Assembly: GCA_902760865.1 (NCBI GenBank)
Contig: CACWID010000038.1
Coordinates: forward strand, 1-43,826
Direction: 5' to 3'
DNA from: an uncultured Bacteroidales bacterium
Lineage (GTDB): Bacteria; Bacteroidota; Bacteroidia; Bacteroidales; Muribaculaceae
Length of the DNA stretch: 43,826 nt
The notes under the pieces are model-generated. The model had not been told where the DNA came from, made no database searches, and saw only the letters and a list, made by a program, of their open reading frames with translations. The first letter of the stretch is position 1. Each line of letters starts with the position of its first letter. Shown piece after piece: positions 35,192-43,232 of the stretch. The translations under genes were made by a program, and so were the position numbers.

Positions 35192-35670
35192 AGCTGTATC
35201 ATGGTAGTCTGGAAATCGTTGATGTTCCCGAAATCAGGGAGCCTAATCGCACATTGGATTACGGCAGTGGTTTCTACACGACCACATCTTTTAGTCAGGC
35301 TGAAGATTGGGTGCGACGAAAAATGAATGAAAGAAACGTTGACTATGGATATGTCAATGTCTTTGAGCTTGATGAGAGGGTAATGTCAGGGCTGAAATGC
35401 CTGATATTTGACTCAGCTAACGAAGAATGGCTTGATTTTGTCATGATGAACCGCACGCAGCGTGGGTTTAATCATTCTTATGATATCGTTTATGGCCCCG
35501 TCGCTAATGATCGGGTCTATGCTGCTTTTGCTTTGTATGAAGGCGGTTTGCTGAATAAGCAGAGCCTTATTGCTGAATTGAAGACCTACAAATTGGTTGA
35601 TCAATACTTGTTCCATACACCTGAATCTTTAGAGGCCATAACATTTATCGAAGCAAAGGAGGTGACATAA
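35188..35670 (+). CDS. DUF3990 protein, ADP-ribosyltransferase-fold putative toxin
   Basis: The 160-residue protein starts MKLYHGSLEIVD and contains LDYGSGFYTTTSFSQAEDWV, YDIVYGPVANDRVY and DQYLFHTPESLEAI, the marks of DUF3990. The family is thought to adopt the ADP-ribosyltransferase fold. Candidate active-site residues are His5, Tyr30 and, in the place of the usual Glu, Gln139, but this assignment is mine. It would modify a cellular target using NAD+ (inference). The start overlaps the preceding gene by 4 bases and the stop overlaps the next start by 1 base, so the three genes are translationally coupled. G+C in 35341-35460 is 52 of 120, against 38 of 60 in the adjacent EF-G-like gene (36001-36060), which suggests transfer. 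Confidence 0.78.
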   Translation: MKLYHGSLEIVDVPEIREPNRTLDYGSGFYTTTSFSQAEDWVRRKMNERNVDYGYVNVFELDERVMSGLKCLIFDSANEEWLDFVMMNRTQRGFNHSYDIVYGPVANDRVYAAFALYEGGLLNKQSLIAELKTYKLVDQYLFHTPESLEAITFIEAKEVT

Positions 35671-35891
35671 TGAATGCAATGGAAATCAATCAGGACAACC
35701 TTTACTTGCTGCTCCCTTCTAAAGTGGCTTGGTTGACTGATATGTTGACCGAAGACAAAGGCATCAGCATTATTGAAGCCATCAGAGATATCTACTCATC
35801 AGATACCTACCGAAGGCTCGAGGACGAATCAACCAAGATGTGGCATCTGGGTCCAGTGGCTCTCTATCAGGACATGATAGCCAGTTCTTGA
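35670..35891 (+). CDS. Small third protein of the DUF3791/DUF3990 cassette
   Basis: The 73-residue product (MNAMEINQDN, or MEINQDN from the ATG at 35679) is predicted helical, with LYLLLPSKVAWLTDMLTEDKGISIIEAIRDIYSSDTYRRLEDE and KMWHLGPVALYQDM. I have the impression that similar short proteins with a terminal L-E-D-E-x-T-K-x-W-H-L segment follow DUF3990 genes elsewhere, but I cannot name a family. Overlap of the start with the preceding stop (TAATG) argues it is part of the same unit, perhaps a second antitoxin or chaperone. A shared terminator follows at 35926-35960. Confidence 0.7.
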   Translation: MNAMEINQDNLYLLLPSKVAWLTDMLTEDKGISIIEAIRDIYSSDTYRRLEDESTKMWHLGPVALYQDMIASS

Positions 35892-35925
35892 CTTTTTGGG
35901 TGGATAATTTCAATAAACAATAAAC

Positions 35926-35960
35926 AATAATGGGCGGCCCAGTGCGGGTCGCCCATTATT
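35926..35960. terminator. Bidirectional terminator between the cassette and fusA2
   Basis: AATAATGGGCGGCCC (35926-35940) pairs with GGGTCGCCCATTATT (35946-35960), one wobble pair, 5-base loop, A/T-rich on both sides. It serves two converging units. Confidence 0.85.
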
Positions 35961-35985
35961 ATATAATGTAATGAGGAATCGGGGA

Positions 35986-38145
35986 TTAATCCTCGTCCTG
36001 CTTGCTCTCCTCGTACTCCTTGAGCAGCTGAGCCTGCACGTCGGCGGGCACGAGCTCGTAGCTCGAGAACTTCATGCTGAACGAAGCGCGGCCACCCGAG
36101 ATGGAGCTCAGGGAGGTGCTGTAGCTCGACATCTCCTTCAGGGGGATGCGGGCCTTCACGCGCTCCAGGCCGTTGGCGCTCGACATATCCATCATGATGC
36201 CGCGGCGGCCCTGCAGGTCGCTCTGTACACCACCCATGCAGTCGGCGGGCAACAGGATCTCGACGTCATAGACGGGCTCGAGAACCTTGGGGTTAGCATC
36301 GCGGAATGCGGTGGAGAAGGCATTACGGGCTGCCAGACGGAAGGAGATTTCGTTACTGTCAACCGGGTGCATCTTACCATCGTAGATGCAGACGCGCACG
36401 TCGCGAGCGTAGCTACCGGTCAACGGGCCCTGCTCCATGCGGTCCATGATACCCTTGACGATGGCGGGGATGAAGCGTGCATCGATGGCACCACCGACGA
36501 TACAGTTGTAGACAACCAGCATACCGCCCCATTCCATGGGGATTTCCTGCTTGTCCTTGATGTTCATCTTGTACTCCTGGTTACCGAACTTGTAGGTGTC
36601 GGGCTCAGGCATACCCTCGCGATAGGGCTCCACGATCAGGTGAACCTCACCGAACTGGCCGCTACCACCAGACTGCTTCTTGTGACGATAGTCGGCACGG
36701 GCAGCCTTGGTAATGGTCTCGCGGTAGGGGATGCGGGGCTCCTGATACTCGATCTGGATCTTGTCGTTGTTCTCGATGTTCCACTTCAGGGTGCGCAGGT
36801 GGAATTCGCCCTGACCGGAAACGATGGTCTGGCGCAACTCCTTGCTCTGCTCGATCAGCAGCGTGGGATCCTCCTCGTGCATACGGTTGAGGACGGCACC
36901 CAGCTTCTCGGTCTCGCTCTCGTTCAGGGCGCGGATGGCGCGCTGGAACTTGGGAGCGGGATAGGCGATGAAGTCGAAGATGTGCTCGCAGCCCTTCTCG
37001 TTGAGGGTGTTGCCACAGCGAACGTCCTTGAGCTTCACGGCAGCACCGATGTCACCAGCGTGCAGCTCGTCGATCGGAGTCTTGTTCTGGCCGCAAACCA
37101 CGTTGATCTGGGCAAGGCGCTCCTTGCTGCCGCGGTTCATGTTGGTCAGGTCGGCACCAGCCTTGAGGGTACCGCTCATTACCTTGAAGTAGGAAACCTC
37201 ACCGATGTGAGACTCTACAGAGGTCTTGAAGAAGAAGATGCTGACGGGGCCGTTCTCGTCGTAGGGCACCTCGTCACCGTTGTTGTTCTTGGGAGCGGGC
37301 ATCTCGGTCACGTCGGGAACGATCTCGGTCATGATGTCGAGCATGCGGTCGGTACCGATGTTGTTCTCGGCGCTAACCAGCACGACGGGGAAGATGCTGC
37401 GGTCAACCATACCCAGGCGGATACCCTTAATGGTCTCTTCGTCGGTCAGGGTCATCTCGTCGAGGAACTTCATCATCAGCTCCTCATCGTTCTCGGCAGC
37501 CATCTCGAGCAGTGCCATGCGGAACTCCTCGGCCTTGTCGGCGTGTGCGCCGTCGATGTCAGCGGCGGTAGCCTTGCCACCGTCCTTGGGCCAGGTGTAC
37601 TGCTTCATGGACAGCACGTCAACCACGCTGTTGAAGCCGGGACCGGCGTTCACGGGGAACTGCAGAGCGACAACCTTGTTGCCGTAGGTCTCACGCAGCT
37701 GGTTATATACGTTGTCAAAGTCACACTTCTCGTCCTCGAGGCGGTTGATGACGAACATCAGCGGCTTGCCGATGCGCTCCACGGTGCGGAAGTTGTTCAT
37801 GGTGCCTACCTCGACGCCATTGCGGCCGTCAACGACCAGGGCAGCAGTGTCGGTCACGCTCAGTGCGGTCACGGCATTGCCCACGAAGTCATCACTACCC
37901 GGGCAGTCAAAGAAGTTGAGCTTCTTGCCGTTCTTCTCGGCATAGAACACGGTTGAGGAAACTGAGTAACCATACTCTTTCTCAACGGGGGTGTTGTCGC
38001 TCACGGTGTTGCCGCCATCGACGGAACCCCTGCGGCTGATTGCGCCGCCCTCAAGGAGAATAGACTCGGTGAGAGTGGTCTTACCAGCGCCCTTGCCACC
38101 GACGAGAGAGATGTTCTTGATCTCGTTTGTTTTGTAAACCTTCAT
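35986..38145 (-). CDS. fusA2: Elongation factor G paralogue, EF-G2 type
   Basis: The 719-residue protein has all EF-G domains but diverges in the G domain. The P-loop is kept (GGKGAGKTT, 16-24). Switch I reads EYGYSVSS where EF-G has ERGITI. The G3 motif is DCPGS (80-84) instead of DTPGH, so the catalytic histidine is Ser84, and G4 is NRLE (134-137) instead of NKxD. These changes predict weak or no GTP hydrolysis. They fit the Bacteroides EF-G2 paralogue, reported to support translation during carbon starvation without GTPase activity and to be controlled by the Cur regulator. Domains II-V look intact. The divergent gene hemW starts 222 bases away; the cassette converges on it. Confidence 0.9.
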   Translation of the reverse strand: MKVYKTNEIKNISLVGGKGAGKTTLTESILLEGGAISRRGSVDGGNTVSDNTPVEKEYGYSVSSTVFYAEKNGKKLNFFDCPGSDDFVGNAVTALSVTDTAALVVDGRNGVEVGTMNNFRTVERIGKPLMFVINRLEDEKCDFDNVYNQLRETYGNKVVALQFPVNAGPGFNSVVDVLSMKQYTWPKDGGKATAADIDGAHADKAEEFRMALLEMAAENDEELMMKFLDEMTLTDEETIKGIRLGMVDRSIFPVVLVSAENNIGTDRMLDIMTEIVPDVTEMPAPKNNNGDEVPYDENGPVSIFFFKTSVESHIGEVSYFKVMSGTLKAGADLTNMNRGSKERLAQINVVCGQNKTPIDELHAGDIGAAVKLKDVRCGNTLNEKGCEHIFDFIAYPAPKFQRAIRALNESETEKLGAVLNRMHEEDPTLLIEQSKELRQTIVSGQGEFHLRTLKWNIENNDKIQIEYQEPRIPYRETITKAARADYRHKKQSGGSGQFGEVHLIVEPYREGMPEPDTYKFGNQEYKMNIKDKQEIPMEWGGMLVVYNCIVGGAIDARFIPAIVKGIMDRMEQGPLTGSYARDVRVCIYDGKMHPVDSNEISFRLAARNAFSTAFRDANPKVLEPVYDVEILLPADCMGGVQSDLQGRRGIMMDMSSANGLERVKARIPLKEMSSYSTSLSSISGGRASFSMKFSSYELVPADVQAQLLKEYEESKQDED

Positions 38146-38211
38146 TAGTTTAATTTTGTTGTTAAATGGTTGTTATATAGTGAATTGTTGTTCTGTTCGC
38201 TAAACAGCCTG

Positions 38212-38242
38212 CAAAATTAGTAATTTTTGCTGATAACACCAA
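38212..38242 (-). promoter_or_regulatory. Promoter for fusA2
   Basis: Minus strand TAATTTTG (complement of 38212-38219) with TTG 20 bases upstream (complement of 38240-38242). Predicted leader about 60 bases. Confidence 0.55.
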
Positions 38243-38328
38243 CATTATTAAAAAGAAAAATATCAACAGGCGCAAAAATAGGCTTTTTACGCCGTTTTTG
38301 GGGACACAGGGACGGTTCTTTTGTCCCA

Positions 38329-38360
38329 TTTGGTGGTTTGGTGTGAAAATTGTAACTTTG
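38329..38360 (+). promoter_or_regulatory. Promoter for hemW, leaderless transcript likely
   Basis: TTTG (38329-38332), 20-base spacer, TAACTTTG (38353-38360). The ATG is at 38368, only 7 bases later, so the predicted mRNA begins at or next to the start codon. Confidence 0.7.
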
Positions 38361-38367
38361 CACCGTT

Positions 38368-39504
38368 ATGGCAGGTGTTTATGTCCATATTCCGTTCTGT
38401 GCGAGTCGATGCAGTTACTGTGACTTCTTCTCGACGTTGAAGCTGCCCCAGACGGGGGAGGCCTATGTCGAGGCCGTGGTAGCCGAGGCGCGCCTGCGCT
38501 GCGCCGAGTTGCGCGGCGAGGCTGTGCGGACGCTCTACATGGGCGGCGGCACGCCGTCACAGCTGCCGCTGCCGCTGCTGGAGCGGCTTCTCGCGGGGCT
38601 GGGCGAAGTGATTGACCTGGGCAGCGTGGAAGAGTTTACAGTCGAGGCTAATCCCGATGATGTGACTCCCCAATGGAGCGCTGCAGTCAAGGCACTGGGC
38701 GTGAACCGCGTGAGCATGGGCGTGCAGTCGTTCGAGGACCCGATTTTGCGGGCCATCGGTCGCCGCCATACCGCCCGCCAGGCTGTCGAGGCGGTGAACG
38801 CCCTGCGTCAGGCTGGCATCGACAACATCAGCATCGACCTCATCTATGGCCTGCCGGGACAGACGGTCGCGTCGTGGGCCCGGTCGGTGGAAGAGGCCAT
38901 TGCGTTGGAGCCGCAGCACATCTCGGCCTACGGGTTGACCTATGAGGAGGGCACCCGATTGTGGCGGCAGCGAGAGAGCGGCGAGGTCGTCGAGGTGCCC
39001 GAGGAACAATGCCTGGAAATGTACCGCACGCTCGTGGAAATGCTGGCGGCGGCCGGCTACGAGCACTATGAGATTTCCAATTTTGCCTTGCCGGGCTATC
39101 ATTCCCGCCACAATTCATCCTATTGGGACGAGACTCCCTACCTGGGCCTCGGTTCGGCAGCGCACAGCTATGACGGCGCGGTCAGGCGCTACAATCCCGC
39201 TGATCTGCAGGAGTATATCGCCACGATCGCGTCAGGGAAGCCTGCTTGCCAGGAAGAAATGATGCAGTGGTGGGAACGCTACGACGAGCGGGTGATGCTG
39301 GGGCTGAGGACTGCCCGCGGTGTGGATGCCGGCAAGTTGCGCTGCGATTTCGGCGATGAGGCATGGCGACATTTCACCCGCGAGGCCGAGCGCCACATCA
39401 ATCAGGGCAATCTGCATGTCGTTGGCGGAAACCGCTATATCCTGACGGCTGACGGCATCATGCTGAGCGACACCGTCATCCGCGACCTGCTGTGGGACGA
39501 GTGA
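38368..39504 (+). CDS. hemW: Radical SAM haem chaperone HemW
   Basis: The 378-residue protein begins almost directly with the radical-SAM cluster motif CASRCSYC (Cys11-x3-Cys15-x2-Cys18). GGGTPS (59-64), the VEANPDD strand, the GVQSFEDPILRAIGR loop and LIYGLPGQT follow, all typical of HemW. It is related to coproporphyrinogen dehydrogenase HemN but the N-terminus lacks the HemN extension, so a haem chaperone role is more likely than decarboxylation. In Bacteroidales, which import or need haem for fumarate reductase cytochromes, it may help load haem. The gene is monocistronic. A 39515-39533 hairpin (GCAGCGAT-gac-ATCGCTGC) follows the stop codon. Confidence 0.93.
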   Translation: MAGVYVHIPFCASRCSYCDFFSTLKLPQTGEAYVEAVVAEARLRCAELRGEAVRTLYMGGGTPSQLPLPLLERLLAGLGEVIDLGSVEEFTVEANPDDVTPQWSAAVKALGVNRVSMGVQSFEDPILRAIGRRHTARQAVEAVNALRQAGIDNISIDLIYGLPGQTVASWARSVEEAIALEPQHISAYGLTYEEGTRLWRQRESGEVVEVPEEQCLEMYRTLVEMLAAAGYEHYEISNFALPGYHSRHNSSYWDETPYLGLGSAAHSYDGAVRRYNPADLQEYIATIASGKPACQEEMMQWWERYDERVMLGLRTARGVDAGKLRCDFGDEAWRHFTREAERHINQGNLHVVGGNRYILTADGIMLSDTVIRDLLWDE

Positions 39505-39594
39505 CGGGTGGGGCGCAGCGATGACATCGCTGCATACTTGACAACGCAACTGTAGCGTAAAGGCGATTGTCGAAAAGCAGAAAATGTGATTGTT

Positions 39595-40164
39595 TTATTG
39601 AAATTCCTCGAGGAGGTCTTGCAATAGTGCTGCAAGGGCACCGTGGGCTTGCTGTGCCTCATTGCTGATGATGATCTGCAGCTGGGCGGTGGGCTGCATC
39701 TTGTCGAGCAGTAGGAGGTTCAACAACAGGCGGTAGCCGGTGTACTTGACGAGGGGCTTGGCATCGCTGATGAGCAGCCTCACCAGTTCATCGCTGCCGT
39801 CGATGTAGCGCAGCAGTTTGTGGCACAGGTTGTCGGCGACCTCGGTGCTTTCGACGCTTTGGCACCACTGCAGGGCGGTCTCGGGCGTCATCCTCTCGAC
39901 GGGGTAGAGCATGGGCGCGGCGAGGCGGCACTCGCGGGAATTGGTGTCGCTCCACAACTCTTCGGCCATGGCGACAAGCCGGTCATCGTCCGCGATGCTG
40001 TCCTTCATGCCCCGCGTGATGGTCACGATGTCGGTCAGCAGGCACCCCATGATGACGGGGTGCGGGTCGTTGGCTTTTCTGAGTTTGTCGGTGATGATTC
40101 CGTTGCGGAAGGCGAAGAACTCTTTGCGTATGTCCCTAAGTATTTCTTGATTTTTTGTGTCCAT
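39595..40164 (-). CDS. AlkD-like HEAT-repeat protein (DNA alkylation repair family)
   Basis: The 189-residue product from ATG 40164 (MDTKNQ) is predicted to be a stack of helical repeats. The segment AEELWSDTNSRECRLAAPMLYPVERMTPETALQW matches the pattern of the AlkD-type proteins (L-W-x-x-x-x-R-E-C-x-x-A-A-x-x-L). It is shorter than canonical AlkD (~230 residues), and I cannot locate the base-flipping catalytic residues with confidence. It lies 58 bases downstream of uvrA in the same orientation, a context that supports DNA repair. The alternative is a HEAT-repeat scaffold without glycosylase activity. Confidence 0.6.
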   Translation of the reverse strand: MDTKNQEILRDIRKEFFAFRNGIITDKLRKANDPHPVIMGCLLTDIVTITRGMKDSIADDDRLVAMAEELWSDTNSRECRLAAPMLYPVERMTPETALQWCQSVESTEVADNLCHKLLRYIDGSDELVRLLISDAKPLVKYTGYRLLLNLLLLDKMQPTAQLQIIISNEAQQAHGALAALLQDLLEEFQ

Positions 40165-40216
40165 GATTCGCACAATAATTTATGATTTTATTGGGTGTAG
40201 TGACTGTTTGCTGGTG

Positions 40217-40234
40217 AGCGCCTTAGCGTGAGGC
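40217..40234. repeat. 18-base repeat AGCGCCTTAGCGTGAGGC, copy 2
   Basis: Identical to 32427-32444. It contains the uvrA stop codon (complement of 40223-40225) and the last three codons. Confidence 0.7.
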
Positions 40235-43030
40235 GAGTTTCTCGGCCAGGAAATGGCCCGTGTAGCTTTCCTTGCACTGGGCGACCTGCTCGGGCGTGCC
40301 CTCAACGACGATGTTGCCGCCCTTGTCACCGCCCTCGGGGCCGAGGTCGATGATGTGGTCGGCACACTTGATCACGTCCAGGTTGTGCTCGATGATGACC
40401 ACCGTGTGGCCGTTGCCGATGAGCTGGTCGAATGAGCGCATCAGTGTGTTGATGTCATGGAAATGCAGACCCGTCGTCGGCTCATCAAAGATGAACAGCG
40501 TGTTGCCCTGACGCTCACCGCTGAGGTAGTAGGCCAGCTTCACGCGCTGGTTCTCGCCGCCCGAGAGCGTGGATGACGACTGCCCGAGCTTGATGTAGCC
40601 CAGACCGACGTCCTGCAGCGGCTTGAGGCGGCGCACGATCTTGTGCTCGTTATAGGTGTTGGACTCGTTGAAGAACTCGATGGCCTGGTTCACCGTCATG
40701 TCGAGCACGTCGCTGATGGTCTTGTCGCGGAAGGTGACGTCCAGCGCATTGCGCGAGAAGCGCTTGCCGTGGCAGGCCTCGCAGGTGAGTGTGATGTCGG
40801 CCATGAACTGCATCTCGATGGTGATGGTGCCCTCGCCCTTGCACTCCTCGCAGCGCCCGCCGGGCGAGTTGAACGAGAAGAAACTGCTGTTGTAGCCCAT
40901 CTGCTTGGACAGCTGCTGCTGGGCGAACAGCTGGCGTATCTCGTCAAAGGCCTTGAGGTAGGTCGCGGGATTACTGCGCGTGCTCTTGCCGATAGGTCCC
41001 TGGTCGATGAATTCCACGGCCTGCAGCCGGCCCAGGTCGCCGCCGATGCCGCTGTGGCTGCCGGGCACCTCGGCCGTCTGGTCGTACTGTCGCGCGAGGG
41101 CGGGGTAGAGGATCTTGCCCACGAGGGTGGATTTGCCCGAACCGCTCACGCCGGTCACCACGGTCATCACGCCCAACGGGAACTTGACGTTGATGTTCTT
41201 GAGGTTGTTGTGGGTCGCCCCCTTGACCTCGATGTATTGGCTCCACTGGCGACGATGCTTGGGGACGGGGATGGACAGTGCCCCCGTCAGGTATTTGGCC
41301 GTATAGCTCTCCTGTGCCTCGGCCAGGTGATCGACGGTGCCCTGGTAGGTGATGCGGCCGCCGTTGCGTCCCGCCTCGGGGCCGACGTCGATGAGGTAGT
41401 CGGCGCTGCGGATGATGTCCTCGTCATGCTCGACGACGACAACGGTGTTGCCCAACTGCTGCAGCATGCGCAACACGTGTATCAGGCGGTGGGTGTCGCG
41501 CGGATGCAGGCCGATGGAGGGCTCGTCGAGGATATACACCGAGCCGACCAGCGAGCTGCCCAGGGCGGTGGCCAGGTTGATGCGCTGGCTCTCGCCGCCC
41601 GACAGGGTCGCCGACAGGCGGTCGAGCGTCAGGTAGCCCACGCCGACCTCGCACAGGTATTCCAGGCGGCTGTTGATCTCGGTGAGCAGGCGTTTAGCAA
41701 TCAGGGCGTCGGTCTCGTCTAGCTGTAGCTGACCGAACCACGCGGCCAGGTCCTTGACCGGCATGCGCACCAGGTCGCTGATGGTCATGCCGCCCACCTT
41801 GACATATTGGGCATGGGGCTTGAGGCGCGTGCCATGGCAGTCAGGGCACACGGTCTTGCCGCGGTAGCGGGCCTGCAGCACGCGGAACTGGATGGCGTAG
41901 GCCTTGCTCTTGACCCACTCAAAGAAACCGTCGATGCCGCTCCACTCGCTGTCGCCCGTGCCGTGCCACAACAGGTCGCGCTGTTGCTGCGTCAGTTCGT
42001 GGTAAGGTTTGTGGATGGGGAAATTGTGGCGTGAGGCCACATGGATGAACTCGCGCTTCCATTCGCTCATGATCTGGCCTCGCCAGCACATCACCGCGTC
42101 GTCATAGACCGAGCGTCCCTTGTCGGGAATCACCAGGTTCTCGTCGATGCCGATCACGCTGCCGAAGCCCTCGCACGTGGGACACGCCCCGACGGGGTTG
42201 TTGAAGTTGAACATCAGGTCGCTCGGCTCGACAAAGGTCATCCCGTCGAGCTCGAAGCGCTTGGAGAAGCGGTGCTCCGTCATCGACCCGTCCTGCTGCC
42301 ACACCACGACGATGCACTCGTCCTTGCCCTCGTAGAAGGCCGTCTGCAGCGAGTCCAGCAGGCGCATCTCGTCGTCGCGGTTATGGGTCACGGCCAAGCG
42401 GTCGATGAGCAGACGGTAGTCGTTGGCGTCCAGGTCGCCGTCGCTGGCCATCACCTGGGAGATGTCGATGAACTTGCCGTCACGCGTCATCAGCCTGGAG
42501 TAGCCGCCCTTGACGAGGATGTCAAGCTGGGTGCGCAGGTCGCGCCCCTCGGGGACGAGGACCTCGGTCAGCAGCGCCAGGCGTGTGCCGTCGGGGTAGG
42601 TGTTGATGGTGTCGATGACGTCGTTGGCGGTGTGCTTTTTCACCACTTGGCCCGAAATGGGCGAATAGGTCTTGCCCACGCGGGCGAACAGCAGCCTGAG
42701 GTAGTCATAGATCTCGGTGCTCGTGCCTACCGTGCTGCGCGAGTTGCGCGTCACCGTGCGCTGCTCCACGGCGATGGCCGGCGGCAGCCCGCGGATGAAG
42801 TCGCAGTCGGGCTTGGTCATGCGGCCCATGAACTGGCGCGCGTAGGAGGAAAGGCTCTCGACATAACGGCGCTGCCCCTCGGCGTAGAGCGTGTCGAAGG
42901 CCAACGACGACTTGCCGCTGCCCGACAGGCCCGTCACGACGACGAATTTGCCGCGCGGAATCGCCACGTCAACGTCCTTCAGGTTGTTGACGCGGGCCCC
43001 CTTGATGATGATGTCTCCTCCAATAGCCAT
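40223..43030 (-). CDS. uvrA: Excinuclease ABC subunit A
   Basis: The 935-residue protein has two ABC ATPase halves. Walker A motifs are GLSGSGKSS (near residue 34) and GVSGSGKST (near 640). Signature motifs are [12 protein letters not shown] and [12 protein letters not shown]. Zinc-module cysteines are [17 protein letters not shown] and [17 protein letters not shown]. It recognises DNA damage and loads UvrB in nucleotide excision repair. ATG 43030 gives [20 protein letters not shown], the standard start. The stop lies inside an 18-base repeat. A strong promoter lies 20 bases upstream of the start codon, so the leader is very short. It is followed by an AlkD-like gene. Confidence 0.97.
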   Translation of the reverse strand: MAIGGDIIIKGARVNNLKDVDVAIPRGKFVVVTGLSGSGKSSLAFDTLYAEGQRRYVESLSSYARQFMGRMTKPDCDFIRGLPPAIAVEQRTVTRNSRSTVGTSTEIYDYLRLLFARVGKTYSPISGQVVKKHTANDVIDTINTYPDGTRLALLTEVLVPEGRDLRTQLDILVKGGYSRLMTRDGKFIDISQVMASDGDLDANDYRLLIDRLAVTHNRDDEMRLLDSLQTAFYEGKDECIVVVWQQDGSMTEHRFSKRFELDGMTFVEPSDLMFNFNNPVGACPTCEGFGSVIGIDENLVIPDKGRSVYDDAVMCWRGQIMSEWKREFIHVASRHNFPIHKPYHELTQQQRDLLWHGTGDSEWSGIDGFFEWVKSKAYAIQFRVLQARYRGKTVCPDCHGTRLKPHAQYVKVGGMTISDLVRMPVKDLAAWFGQLQLDETDALIAKRLLTEINSRLEYLCEVGVGYLTLDRLSATLSGGESQRINLATALGSSLVGSVYILDEPSIGLHPRDTHRLIHVLRMLQQLGNTVVVVEHDEDIIRSADYLIDVGPEAGRNGGRITYQGTVDHLAEAQESYTAKYLTGALSIPVPKHRRQWSQYIEVKGATHNNLKNINVKFPLGVMTVVTGVSGSGKSTLVGKILYPALARQYDQTAEVPGSHSGIGGDLGRLQAVEFIDQGPIGKSTRSNPATYLKAFDEIRQLFAQQQLSKQMGYNSSFFSFNSPGGRCEECKGEGTITIEMQFMADITLTCEACHGKRFSRNALDVTFRDKTISDVLDMTVNQAIEFFNESNTYNEHKIVRRLKPLQDVGLGYIKLGQSSSTLSGGENQRVKLAYYLSGERQGNTLFIFDEPTTGLHFHDINTLMRSFDQLIGNGHTVVIIEHNLDVIKCADHIIDLGPEGGDKGGNIVVEGTPEQVAQCKESYTGHFLAEKLASR

Positions 43031-43049
43031 TGCCGATAAATTGAGCCCG

Positions 43050-43081
43050 CAAAGGTACGGATTTTTCTTGAGATAAACAAA
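43050..43081 (-). promoter_or_regulatory. Promoter for uvrA
   Basis: Minus strand TTTG (complement of 43078-43081), 20-base spacer, TACCTTTG (complement of 43050-43057). The predicted leader is only about 15 bases. Confidence 0.72.
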
Positions 43082-43170
43082 TTATGCGAGTAGCGCGAGA
43101 ACTATATTTTATTGTTTTTCTTATTATCGCTGTTTGCTGAGCCAACTTGCTGCAAAATTCATTATATTTA

Positions 43171-43202
43171 TTTGTTTTTGTCGCAAAATGTTGCTAAATT
43201 TG
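43171..43202 (+). promoter_or_regulatory. Promoter for the BspA-type gene
   Basis: TTTG (43171-43174), 20-base spacer, TAAATTTG (43195-43202), with the ATG 31 bases later. Confidence 0.68.
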
Positions 43203-43232
43203 CCGAAAATCCTAACTTAAAACTTGAATGTT

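Noticed and set aside
35971-37956. 661-codon open frame opposite the EF-G2 gene
   Set aside because: Antisense shadow caused by the codon bias of a highly expressed gene; the composition (His/Val/Leu/Gly) is typical of such shadows.
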